Below are positions 26,103 through 34,082 of a stretch of 64,000 nt of DNA, in pieces. A program made the position numbers and the translations under genes. Under the pieces are notes generated by a model that saw nothing but the letters and a program-made list of their open reading frames with translations, did no database searches and had not been told where the DNA came from. Every line of letters starts with the position of its first letter. Positions within the stretch are counted from its first letter, which is position 1. Location: positions 124,001-188,000 of the forward strand of contig NZ_SLZG01000008.1 of assembly GCF_004341625.1 (NCBI RefSeq), given 5' to 3'. The stretch comes from Rhizobium sp. BK376. GTDB taxonomy: Bacteria > Pseudomonadota > Alphaproteobacteria > Rhizobiales > Rhizobiaceae.

Positions 26103-26855
26103 CTAGCTGACAGCAAGTCCGCCGTCGATCGCGATGACCTGGCCCGTCACCCATTCGCTGGCGGGATCAGCGAAGACCGATATCCAATGGGCGACGTCGT
26201 CGGGAACGCCGCGCCGCCCGAGCGGAATCCGCTCCCGTTCGGCCTGCATGACGGCCTTGGCCTGCTCTTCGGAGAGGCCCATCATGCCCGTCAGCGCGCC
26301 TGACTCCGTCGGTCCGGCGGCAACAGCGTTCACGCGAATGCCGTCAGGCGCAAGTTCCAGCGCCCAGCAGCGGGTCAGGTGCTCCAGCGCGGCCTTGCTT
26401 GCGGCATAGTGCGACAGGCCAGCGCCTGCCTTGTGACCGAAGGTGCTGGAAATGTTGATGATAGCTCCCTTCGTTTGCCGCAGATGCGGCAGGGCCGCCG
26501 ATGCCAAGAGGCTGGGGCCTAATACATTGACCGCGAATATCTCGGAGATGCGGTCGGCCGTCGCCTCGGCGAGCGGCATGATCGCGCCGGCGCCGGCGTT
26601 GTTGACCAACACATCCAGCCTGCCGAACTGTTCGATGGCGGCGGTCACGGTGCGGCTTGCGTCAGCGGGCAACGACACGTCGGCGACAATGGTCGCAATT
26701 GAGGGGTAGGCGGCACGTACTTCCTGGAGTGGAGCTTCCCGTCGTCCTGTGATCAGCACGGAGGCGCCCTGTGCCACAAGGGCGATTGCTGTGGCGCGGC
26801 CTATCCCGGAGCTTCCGCCCGTGACGATGACGACTTTATCCTTCAACGAACTCAT
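26103..26855 (-). CDS. SDR family oxidoreductase
   Basis: The 250-residue classical short-chain dehydrogenase has VTGGSSGIGRATAIAL (cofactor), NNAGAGAI, the catalytic Ser and YAASKAALEH (Tyr-x3-Lys), and ends in GQVIAIDGGLAVS. An Arg at ITGRR after the second strand suggests NADPH. The substrate is unknown. It overlaps the end of the MerR gene by about 20 bases, so the two form an operon and it is likely the target of that regulator. Confidence 0.93.
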   Translation of the reverse strand: MSSLKDKVVIVTGGSSGIGRATAIALVAQGASVLITGRREAPLQEVRAAYPSIATIVADVSLPADASRTVTAAIEQFGRLDVLVNNAGAGAIMPLAEATADRISEIFAVNVLGPSLLASAALPHLRQTKGAIINISSTFGHKAGAGLSHYAASKAALEHLTRCWALELAPDGIRVNAVAAGPTESGALTGMMGLSEEQAKAVMQAERERIPLGRRGVPDDVAHWISVFADPASEWVTGQVIAIDGGLAVS

Positions 26856-27237
26856 GAATGTCTTTCCTTTCAGTCTCGGTTTGTGGAGACGGGCGAAAGC
26901 GATCCAGGCGCTCGATCAGTTTTTGCCGGCGTTGCTGCATGACGGTGATCAGGTCGTCGATCTCGCGAAGCTTCGCAACGTGCTGTTCGAAGCCCGCCGT
27001 GCAACTTTCGGGATCGAAGCTGTCCTGGCCGAAGCACGGCAGGAAGGCCTGGATCTGGCGCGTGCCGAAACCGCAGTCGAGCAGCGCCCGGATGTGGCCG
27101 ACGGTTTCGATCGTTGATGCCGTATAGGCCCGGTAGCCGTTTGCTTGCCGCCGCGAGGAAATCAATCCCTGCGCCTCGTAGTGCCGTAGTACACGCACGC
27201 TCACGCCAGCCTCTTTTGCCAACTCGCCAATTCGCAT
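26836..27237 (-). CDS. MerR family transcriptional regulator
   Basis: The 133-residue protein has an N-terminal winged helix (MRIGELAKEAGVSVRVLRHY, then EAQGLISSRRQANGYR) and a coiled-coil dimerisation helix. Three cysteines (LLDCGFG, AFLPCFGQ, PESCTAG) occur in the effector region and could sense thiol-reactive compounds, as in NmlR/AdhR-like regulators, which is inference. The second ATG is preferred because GCAGGAG lies seven bases upstream. It is followed directly by the SDR gene. Confidence 0.9.
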   Translation of the reverse strand: MRIGELAKEAGVSVRVLRHYEAQGLISSRRQANGYRAYTASTIETVGHIRALLDCGFGTRQIQAFLPCFGQDSFDPESCTAGFEQHVAKLREIDDLITVMQQRRQKLIERLDRFRPSPQTETERKDIHEFVEG

Positions 27238-27339
27238 GTCCATCTCCTGCCGAGAGCCTTTGCAGCCCTGACATTAATGGGAGGGTCAAGCGATTTCTTC
27301 AACTGGTCGAAAGAATAGCTTGCGAACGCGATGGAAGCG

Positions 27340-28170
27340 TCAGCGTTTCAAATGCCGCGTCAGCCGTGCCTCTATCGCCGCCCAGAGGTGACGCAGCGCT
27401 TCGACGATGGTGAGATAGAAGATCGCCGCCCAGAGGTAGGTTTGGTAATCGTAGGTGCGGGAGAAGGCATAGCGCGTTTCGCCCATGAGATCGTAGACGG
27501 TGATGATGGCGACGACGGCCGAGCTCTTGATCAGGAGAATGATCTCGTTGCCGTAGGGGCGCAGCGCGACGATCAGTGCTTGCGGCAGGACGATTTTCCA
27601 GAAGGACACCAGCTTGTGGATGCCGAGCGATGCCGCCGCCTCATGCTGACCTCTAGGCACGCTCTCGATCGCGCCGCGCAGGATTTCCGTCTGATAGGCG
27701 GCCGTATTGAGCGACATGGAAAGCAGGCCGCAATACCAGGCGTCGCGGAAAAGCCACCAGAGACCGACGGATTCAAGCTGCGGCCGGAAGCCGCCCAAGC
27801 CGTAATAGACGAGGAAAAGCTGCGCGAGCAGCGGCGTGCCGCGGAAGAGGTAGACGTAACAATAGGCCACGCCGCTCAGAACGCGGTTGGCCGACATGCG
27901 CGCAAAGGCAAGCGGGATCGACAGGATCGCGCCGAAGACGAAGGAAAAGGCGACCAGCGTGAGCGTGATCCAGAGGCCGTGGATATAGCGCGGCCCATAG
28001 CGGACGAACTTGTCGGTATCCCAGTTGGTGATCATCAGCAGGATCAGCGACAGGCCGAGCACGATCCAGAGCGCGACGACGAGATAGCCGACGATCCGCG
28101 AGACACTGACGGCCTTGGCCGGCTGCGGCGGCGCGGGCTGCGCGGGAATGAGGAATTCGGCGTGGCTCAT
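27340..28170 (-). CDS. Polar amino-acid ABC transporter permease (HisM-like)
   Basis: The 276-residue inner-membrane protein has the BPD_transp_1 motif PRGQHEAAASLGIHKLVSFW, an LFRGTPLLAQLFLVYYG helix typical of His/Lys/Arg/ornithine permeases, and five or six helices. GGAGGTGAAGCG precedes the ATG, which overlaps the HisQ-like stop by four bases. The N-terminus has a Pro/Ala-rich segment before the first helix. No ATPase gene follows, as one would expect for a hisJQMP operon. Confidence 0.92.
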   Translation of the reverse strand: MSHAEFLIPAQPAPPQPAKAVSVSRIVGYLVVALWIVLGLSLILLMITNWDTDKFVRYGPRYIHGLWITLTLVAFSFVFGAILSIPLAFARMSANRVLSGVAYCYVYLFRGTPLLAQLFLVYYGLGGFRPQLESVGLWWLFRDAWYCGLLSMSLNTAAYQTEILRGAIESVPRGQHEAAASLGIHKLVSFWKIVLPQALIVALRPYGNEIILLIKSSAVVAIITVYDLMGETRYAFSRTYDYQTYLWAAIFYLTIVEALRHLWAAIEARLTRHLKR

Positions 28171-28970
28171 CGCTTCACCTCCGCACGTCCGGCCCATTTG
28201 TCGACAAGGCCGAGCGCGAATGACGAGATGATGGCGAGCACGAGATAGAGGGCGCAGGCGATAGCGTAGAAGAAGAAGGCGTCCTTGGTGGCGCGAACGG
28301 CGATGCCGGTCTGGCGCAGGATATCGGCAAGGCCGATGATCGAGACGTAGGACGTGTCCTTCAGGAGGTTCATCCAGAGGTTTCCAAGGCCGGGCAGGGC
28401 GATGCGGATGAGCTGCGGCAGGATGATGAGCGTCATGGTCTTGCCGCGGTGGAGGCCGAGGGAGTCGCCCGCCTCATACTGGCCCTTGGGAATGGCGCGA
28501 AAGGCGGAGAGCAGGACTTCGGCGCAATAGGCGGAAAAGACGACCGACAGCGCCATCATGCCGGCGACGAAGGCGTTGATCTCGATGCGCTCGTTGAAGC
28601 CCATCCAGGCGAGGAAGGCCTGGATGAGGATCTGCAGGCCGTAATAGACGATGAAGAGGGTCAGCAGTTCGGGCAGGCCGCGGAAGATCGTGGTGTAGAT
28701 GCCGGCGGCCAGGCGGACGGATTTCTCTTCGGACTGCTGCCCGAGCGCGACGAAGAAGCCGATCAGCAGGCCGAGCGGCAGCGTGGCGATGGCAACGATG
28801 ATCGTAACCTTCAAGCCGAGCGCGATCTCGTCGCCCCAGCCGGTATCGCCGCAGGCAATAACCGTCGACTGGCCGAACAGGGTGAAAAGGCCGACAGGTC
28901 CGCACAAAGGATCGAAAACGGTATTCAACCAGGCCCATAGCGAGCCGAGGGCGGAAAACAATCCGCTCAT
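28167..28970 (-). CDS. Polar amino-acid ABC transporter permease (HisQ-like)
   Basis: The 267-residue permease has TIFRGLPELLTLFIVYYGLQ and PKGQYEAGDSLGLHRGKTMT, the coupling loop of polar amino-acid permeases. It is translated in an overlapping pair with the HisM-like gene and forms the heterodimeric channel with it. It follows the binding-protein gene after 115 bases that contain a terminator-like hairpin. Confidence 0.93.
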   Translation of the reverse strand: MSGLFSALGSLWAWLNTVFDPLCGPVGLFTLFGQSTVIACGDTGWGDEIALGLKVTIIVAIATLPLGLLIGFFVALGQQSEEKSVRLAAGIYTTIFRGLPELLTLFIVYYGLQILIQAFLAWMGFNERIEINAFVAGMMALSVVFSAYCAEVLLSAFRAIPKGQYEAGDSLGLHRGKTMTLIILPQLIRIALPGLGNLWMNLLKDTSYVSIIGLADILRQTGIAVRATKDAFFFYAIACALYLVLAIISSFALGLVDKWAGRAEVKR

Positions 28971-29032
28971 GCCATATTTCCCCTTACGGCTTTTGCCGTT
29001 TTGATCTTGTACTCAATGTTCTCAAATAAAAA

Positions 29033-29057
29033 TGGCGGAAGAGCAAGTCTTCCGCCA
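29033..29057 (-). terminator. Attenuating terminator between binding protein and permease genes
   Basis: On the minus strand a 9-bp perfect stem TGGCGGAAG/CTTCCGCCA with a 7-base loop is followed by ATTTTTATTT. This is a strong rho-independent terminator pattern just after the binding-protein gene. Partial read-through would give more binding protein than permease. Confidence 0.8.
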
Positions 29058-29085
29058 CGCTCTCTTTCAGGAAATCAACCGCGGA

Positions 29086-29862
29086 TCAATCGCCGTAGAC
29101 GTCGAAGTTGAAATACTTGTCCTGAATCTTCTTGTAGGTGCCGTCAGCGCGGATCGCCTTGATCGCAGCGTTGAACTTGTCCTTCAGCGGATCGCCCTGG
29201 CGAACGGCAATGCCGGCGCCGACGCCGTTGATGTCCTTGTCGATCGGCAGGGTGCCGAGCATCTTGCAGCAGCTGCCGGCGTCGGAATTGACCCATTCCG
29301 AGAGAACGACGACGTCGTCGATGACGGCGTCGATACGTCCGTTGGAGAGGTCGAGCTTGTATTCGTCAGCCGACGGATAGAGCTTCAGATCCGCATCCTT
29401 GAGGTGGGCGCTGGCGTAGTTGGCATGCGTCGTCGAAGACTGCGCGCCGATCGTCTTGCCCTTCAGCGCGTCGTCTGTGGCTGCGGTCAGCGTGGAGTCC
29501 TTCGGTACGGCGATTGCCGGCGGCGTGTTGTAGTACTTGTCGGTGAAATCGACGCTCTTGGCGCGTTCCGGCGTGATCGACATGGACGAAACGATGGCGT
29601 CGAACTTCTTGGCCTGGAGAGCCGGGATGATGCCGTCGAAATCCTGGTTCACGAAGGTGCACTTGACCTTCATCTGGTCGCAGAGAGCGTTGGCGATATC
29701 GATATCGAAGCCCTGGAACTTGCCGGCGGCGTCAAGCGATTCGAAGGGCGGGTAGGTTGCGTCCGTACCGATGACGATGGCGTCGTCGGCCAGGGCCGCG
29801 CCAGCGAAAAGCGACATCGCGGCCAGCGATGCTGCAGCGAAGAAACGGGTGGAAATACGCAT
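29086..29862 (-). CDS. Polar amino-acid ABC transporter, periplasmic binding protein (HisJ/ArgT-like)
   Basis: The 258-residue protein has a signal peptide (MRISTRFFAAASLAAMSLFA ... ALA) and the HisJ/LAO fold: IVIGTDATYPPFES, GFDIDIANALC, DGIIPALQAKKFDAIVSSMS and a C-terminal DGTYKKIQDKYF. It probably binds arginine, lysine, ornithine or histidine. A Cys-Cys pair in the second lobe is less usual. It is the first gene of a three-gene importer operon, with a strong terminator after it. Confidence 0.93.
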   Translation of the reverse strand: MRISTRFFAAASLAAMSLFAGAALADDAIVIGTDATYPPFESLDAAGKFQGFDIDIANALCDQMKVKCTFVNQDFDGIIPALQAKKFDAIVSSMSITPERAKSVDFTDKYYNTPPAIAVPKDSTLTAATDDALKGKTIGAQSSTTHANYASAHLKDADLKLYPSADEYKLDLSNGRIDAVIDDVVVLSEWVNSDAGSCCKMLGTLPIDKDINGVGAGIAVRQGDPLKDKFNAAIKAIRADGTYKKIQDKYFNFDVYGD

Positions 29863-30220
29863 GAGGATCCTCTCTGTTGGTGACCGGCGGAGTTTTCTTA
29901 TTGGTCCGCGACGGCCGATGCGTAGCGGCTCGTGGGTCCGCTTGCGCAGTAATCTTACTTTTTTGCAGAAAAATGCAACTGGAATTACGAGGCCATGGTG
30001 CAGCGCACTCTTCTATAAGGATTAGCCCTTGCTGAACCTAACCCGTCCGGGCTGTTCAGCCAGGGTTAATTTCACCTCTCTAAATTTTCGGAACGAATCC
30101 GCTTCTGCCCGGTTTTCGTCTTCCTGTGCTCCAAAAACGGCCTGAAACGGTTCGAATAAGAGCATCGGCGGGCGCGAGTCCGTGAATTTGACGAACTAGA
30201 ACACAAAGAGGAAACCCCAA
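29863..30220. promoter_or_regulatory. Divergent promoter region of binding-protein and OmpA genes
   Basis: The 358 bases hold an inverted repeat GCTGAAC (30031-30037)/GTTCAGC (30054-30060), an overlapping alternative pair TAACCC/GGGTTA (30039 and 30063), and a loose EcfG-like match GGAAC-N16-GGTT at 30090-30114. GAGGAAACC lies before the OmpA start. No RNA gene is evident. Confidence 0.45.
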
Positions 30221-32632
30221 ATGGGTACACGATCCAGATTGTTCGCCAGCGCTGCCTTTCCCCTGTTGTCGCTATCCCTCATGCTCCAACCCGTCCATGC
30301 AGCGACACCAACCGGAGTGCAGTCCGGAGTTGTCGCGAAGTCTGCCGATGTCGCCGGAGCAAGTTTCGAGGTTGCACAGCAGCAGCCTGACGCGCAGCCG
30401 CAGGACGATCAGGATCCCCGTAAGCGCAAGAAGCACGGCGAGCAGGGGCAGGAAGGCGGCCAGCCGCAGCAGGAAGGTCAGAAGCATGCTCCTGCGGAAG
30501 AGCAGAAGCCCGCAGCGCAGCAAAAGCCCGCCGCCGAACCGAAGCCTGCCGAGGCGATGAAGCCGCAGCAGCAGGAAGAAAAGCCGAAGCCGGCGCAGGC
30601 CGCCCAGCCGGAGGCACAGCCCGAGGCGCCCAAGCACAAGCAGCAGGCCCAGCAGCCCGAGGCCCAGCCAGCTCCAGCCGCGCCCGCCCAGCAAGAAGCG
30701 CAGCCGGAGCTCAAGAAGCACAAGCAGAATGCCGAGCAGCAGCCACAGGCCGCACCGCAGCCCGAGGCTCCCGCCAGGAAGGCAACGCAGCCTGCAGTCC
30801 AGCAGGAGCAGCAGCCTGCCCAGGCGCAGCCGACCGAGCCGCAGCAGCCGGCTCAAGCTCAGCAGGACCAGCAGCAGCATAAGAAGCACCAGAAGCAGCA
30901 AACCGAACAGGCAGAGCCGGGGGCTCAGCCGGCGGAACCGCTGAAGCCAGCGCAACAGGAAGCGCCGGCCAAGGCGCCGGCCGCGAAGGCCGAGGGTAGC
31001 AACGAGCCTGCCAAGCAGCCTGCAGCCCAGGCACAGCAGCCGGCCGCGACCGGCGAAGCCAAGCCGCCCGTGCCGAAGACGCAGGCCGGAGGTCAGCAGC
31101 CGGAAGCCAAGCCCGGCGTCAAGCAGGCACAGCCCGAGGCAAAGCCTGCGCAGCAGCCTGCCGGCGAGGCCGCCGCCCCTGCAAACGGTACCGGCAAGCC
31201 GGCCCAGCCCACTGCGCAGCAGCCCGCAGGTGAAGCTGCCGCTCCGGCCAACGGCACCGCCAAGCCCGCCGCCCAGGCCCAGCAGCCGGCAGCTCCCGCA
31301 AATGGAGCAGTACCGCAGGCGCAGGGTGGCCAGCAGGCCGAGGGGGCTGTGCCGCAAAGCGCGCCGGTTTCCCCGCAGGAGTTGGAGCGCCGCAAGAAGA
31401 TCGCCGAAAATCCGGCCCAGGCTACCGGTCCTGTCATCCTGCCGGTGCAGAATGGTGCCGCCGTTCTCGACAGCGACAAGGATGCCGCACGTCGCGGTGG
31501 CCATGGACACCGCGGTCAGTTCGGCCAGGGTCAAGGCCAGGTTCAGGGCCAAGCTCAGGGCCAGGGACAGGCCGGACAGGCGCCGGCCGTTCAGGGGCAG
31601 GGCCAGGCCGCAGTACAGCAGGCAGCACCCGCAAATGTCAGGGCTCCGACCTCGGATGCTGACGCCCAGCGCGCCAATGGCGGCCAGCAACGTCAGCCAG
31701 TGCGAATCGAGGCTGTGACCAGCGAACGCGGGCAGCGGATGAACGGTCGTCCGGATTTCGCCCGGCCGGATGGTGCGCAGGTCGAGGACAGCCAGGACAA
31801 CCGCGTGATCCTCAACGTCGACAACAATGTCTTCGTCCGTCACGACGATACGCAGCGCTTCATACGTGATGGAGAACGTCCGACATACGAACAGCTGTCG
31901 CGTGACCGCTACCGCGAGACGATCGACCGTCCTGATGGCGATCGGGTGGTGACTGTGCGGAACCGTTACGGCGATATAATCCAGCGTTCGCGCATCGATG
32001 CGCGGGGCCGGGAATATGTCCTGTTCTATTCGCCGGAGCTGGAGGATCAACCGGATAATGACAGCTACTTCCGTGACCCGGGCGAGGATCTGCCGCCCAT
32101 GCGGCTGCGCATCCCGGTCAACCAGTACATCATCGACACGAGCAGCGACCAGGATCAGGACTATTACGACTTCCTGCGCGAGCCGCCGGTCGAACAGGTG
32201 GAACGGGTCTATTCGCTGAACGAGGTGCGCTATTCGGCCCGTATTCGCGACAAGGTGCGCCGTATCGACCTTGATACGATCACCTTTGCGACCGGCAGTG
32301 CCGATATCCCGATGGCGCAGGCCAAGACGCTCCGCGGCATCGCCGATGCGATCAACCAGATCGTCAAGAAGGATCCGACGGAATCCTTCCTGATCGAAGG
32401 TCATACGGATGCGGTGGGCTCCGACCAGAGCAACCTGATCCTTTCGGACCAGCGCGCTGAATCGGTCGCCAACGTGCTCACCGATGTCTACGGCATTCCG
32501 CCGGAGAACCTTGCGACCCAGGGCTATGGTGAGCAGTACCTCAAGGTCAACACGTCAGGACCGGAACAGGAAAACCGCCGCGTCACCATCCGGCGCGTGA
32601 CCGCGCTGGTGCGTCCGGTCGCGCAACGGTAG
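30221..32632 (+). CDS. OmpA-family protein with a long Pro/Gln/Ala/Lys-rich region
   Basis: The 803-residue protein has a signal peptide (cleavage likely after VHAA), then a low-complexity region of roughly 440 residues built from Pro, Gln, Ala and Lys, with recurring KKH/KHK clusters and a repeated QQPAGEAAAPANGT unit (about 308-350). A mid-section of unknown fold follows (about 500-680), then a C-terminal OmpA/MotB peptidoglycan-binding domain (about 685-795: LDTITFATGSADI, IEGHTDAVGSDQSN, LSDQRAESVANVL). The basic repeat may span the periplasm or bind glycans. The gene is intact and ends in a strong terminator. Confidence 0.9.
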   Translation: MGTRSRLFASAAFPLLSLSLMLQPVHAATPTGVQSGVVAKSADVAGASFEVAQQQPDAQPQDDQDPRKRKKHGEQGQEGGQPQQEGQKHAPAEEQKPAAQQKPAAEPKPAEAMKPQQQEEKPKPAQAAQPEAQPEAPKHKQQAQQPEAQPAPAAPAQQEAQPELKKHKQNAEQQPQAAPQPEAPARKATQPAVQQEQQPAQAQPTEPQQPAQAQQDQQQHKKHQKQQTEQAEPGAQPAEPLKPAQQEAPAKAPAAKAEGSNEPAKQPAAQAQQPAATGEAKPPVPKTQAGGQQPEAKPGVKQAQPEAKPAQQPAGEAAAPANGTGKPAQPTAQQPAGEAAAPANGTAKPAAQAQQPAAPANGAVPQAQGGQQAEGAVPQSAPVSPQELERRKKIAENPAQATGPVILPVQNGAAVLDSDKDAARRGGHGHRGQFGQGQGQVQGQAQGQGQAGQAPAVQGQGQAAVQQAAPANVRAPTSDADAQRANGGQQRQPVRIEAVTSERGQRMNGRPDFARPDGAQVEDSQDNRVILNVDNNVFVRHDDTQRFIRDGERPTYEQLSRDRYRETIDRPDGDRVVTVRNRYGDIIQRSRIDARGREYVLFYSPELEDQPDNDSYFRDPGEDLPPMRLRIPVNQYIIDTSSDQDQDYYDFLREPPVEQVERVYSLNEVRYSARIRDKVRRIDLDTITFATGSADIPMAQAKTLRGIADAINQIVKKDPTESFLIEGHTDAVGSDQSNLILSDQRAESVANVLTDVYGIPPENLATQGYGEQYLKVNTSGPEQENRRVTIRRVTALVRPVAQR

Positions 32633-32660
32633 TTGTTGAGCTGATGGGATTGATGAAAGA

Positions 32661-32682
32661 AGCCGCCGGGCAACCGGCGGCT
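32661..32682 (+). terminator. Terminator after the OmpA-family gene
   Basis: A 9-bp perfect stem AGCCGCCGG/CCGGCGGCT with a GCAA loop is followed by a short T-run (CTTTG). It lies about 30 bases after the stop. Confidence 0.75.
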
Positions 32683-32734
32683 TTGTAATGTCCAGCATTG
32701 GTGTTCATGGGCTATAACAGCCGCTCCAAATTCC

Positions 32735-32851
32735 CTCGTCCCTGTGCTTGTCACAGGGATCCAGCGCGACCAAGTCCTTGGGCGCAGGAGAGTCTTCTGC
32801 GGTGCGGACGCACCGCCGCTGGATTCCTGTGACAAGCACAGGAATGACGAG
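32735..32851. repeat. Palindromic intergenic repeat element (about 117 bp)
   Basis: Two inverted arms start and end the element. The core CCTGTGCTTGTCACAGG (32741-32757) is exactly complementary to 32826-32842, and the flanks CTCGT.../...ACGAG also match. Each core is itself partly palindromic, and the middle contains smaller hairpins (CGCAGGAG/CTTCTGCG and GGTGCG/CGCACC). Such elements, carrying the GTCACAGG(G/A)ATCCAGC signature, are dispersed through rhizobial genomes. It encodes no protein. Confidence 0.8.
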
Positions 32852-32892
32852 CGGATGTATAGATGCGCCTTGCGGCTGATGTGGCAACCGCC

Positions 32893-33432
32893 TCAGGGCC
32901 TCAACGGCTCTCCAAGCCCGACGGTTGTCGCGATGAAGTCGACGATTGCGGTCGTGTCGTCCAGGTTGAAAACGGGCAGGGCGCTATTCTCGACGGGATG
33001 ATCCGCTGCGATCGCAACGATATGCGGATCGGTGGGTGCCAGGGGCTCATGCTTCATGGCCTCCAGCCGGCGGGCCTCGATCTTGGGAATGGGCTCGCTC
33101 TTGTAGCCCTCGATCAGGATGAGGTCGCAGGGAGCAAGCCGCGACACGATCTCGTCGAAGGCCGGCTCGGGCGCGCCGCGCAACTCGTGCATGATGGCGT
33201 AGCGCGTGCCTGAAACGATGGTCACTTCATGGGCGCCGGCTTCGCGGTGGCGGTAGCTGTCGGCGCCTGGCTTGTCGATGTCGAAATCATGGTGAGCGTG
33301 CTTTATCGTCGAGATGCGATATCCGCGGCGCGTGAACTCGGTGACGAGCCGGACCATCAGGCCGGTCTTGCCTGAATTCTTCCAGCCGGCAATGCCAAAA
33401 ATCCGGGGGCCGAAAATGCGGGTCGTTGTCAT
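32893..33432 (-). CDS. mobB: Molybdopterin-guanine dinucleotide biosynthesis protein B
   Basis: The 179-residue GTP-binding protein has the P-loop FGIAGWKNSGKTGLMV and STIKHAHHDFDIDKPGADS, with ILIEGYKSEPIPKIE, all typical of MobB. It assists MobA in making the bis-MGD form of the molybdenum cofactor. The ATG overlaps the mobA stop by one base, so the two are co-translated. Confidence 0.94.
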   Translation of the reverse strand: MTTTRIFGPRIFGIAGWKNSGKTGLMVRLVTEFTRRGYRISTIKHAHHDFDIDKPGADSYRHREAGAHEVTIVSGTRYAIMHELRGAPEPAFDEIVSRLAPCDLILIEGYKSEPIPKIEARRLEAMKHEPLAPTDPHIVAIAADHPVENSALPVFNLDDTTAIVDFIATTVGLGEPLRP

Positions 33433-34073
33433 CAGCCGATCACCCCGAGCCATTTTTCGGCCGCGATTATATCCTCCGGCCTATTCACATTGAAGAATGG
33501 ATCAAATGGGCCGGCCGATGTCTCGATCAGGGGGAAATTGACTTCGGTAACGGTATACGGCCGCAGGAAGTCGCGTACTCGCCGGTGCTGGTCGGTATGG
33601 GTCAGCCAGGCTTCGAGATCGTTGGCTGCCGATACCGGCCATAAGCCGAATACCGGATGGTCCTGGCCGCCGGAGGCGGGTATTGCCATCTCGTCGGGTC
33701 CTCCAAGAACCTCGGCCAGACGCGCCAGCAGGTCCCTCGGGAAGAAGGGACAGTCAATGGGCACGGTTGCCACATGGGTCGCCATCGGGTGGGTGGCGGC
33801 AGCGTCGCGCATGGCGGCAAGGATGCCGGCCAGGGGGCCGGCCTTGCCTTCGATCGTATCGGGGACGAGGCGCAGGTCGTTGGTCTTAGGCCGTTCCGGG
33901 TCCGCATTGAGCGAGACTGCGGTCGTCTGCTCGGCAATCCGATGAGCGATCCGAGTGAGCATCGTCACGCCGCCGATTTCCACGAGGGCCTTGTTCCTGC
34001 CCATGCGGCTGGATAGCCCACCCGCCAGTATAATGACAGGGATGGAGGCGGCATCGAGTTTGAACCGGGCCAT
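33432..34073 (-). CDS. mobA: Molybdenum cofactor guanylyltransferase
   Basis: The 213-residue nucleotidyltransferase has the signature VIILAGGLSSRMGRNKALVE, the DCPFF metal region and a C-terminal FNVNRPEDI. It transfers GMP from GTP to molybdopterin. mobA-mobB form an operon on the minus strand; moaA for the first step of the same pathway lies 5 kb away on the same strand but in a separate unit. Confidence 0.95.
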   Translation of the reverse strand: MARFKLDAASIPVIILAGGLSSRMGRNKALVEIGGVTMLTRIAHRIAEQTTAVSLNADPERPKTNDLRLVPDTIEGKAGPLAGILAAMRDAAATHPMATHVATVPIDCPFFPRDLLARLAEVLGGPDEMAIPASGGQDHPVFGLWPVSAANDLEAWLTHTDQHRRVRDFLRPYTVTEVNFPLIETSAGPFDPFFNVNRPEDIIAAEKWLGVIG

Positions 34074-34082
34074 GCGATCCTC

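Noticed and set aside
30090..30114. EcfG promoter before the OmpA gene
   Set aside because: GGAAC-N16-GGTT matches only loosely and lies over 100 bases from the start codon; mentioned only as a weak possibility.
30380..31640. CRISPR-like or tandem DNA repeat in the OmpA gene
   Set aside because: The repeats are irregular, in frame and coding; there are no equal spacers.
30272..32404. Long antisense ORF (710 codons) under the OmpA gene
   Set aside because: It is a Leu/Arg-rich shadow of the repetitive Pro/Gln/Ala codons; no start signal or family.
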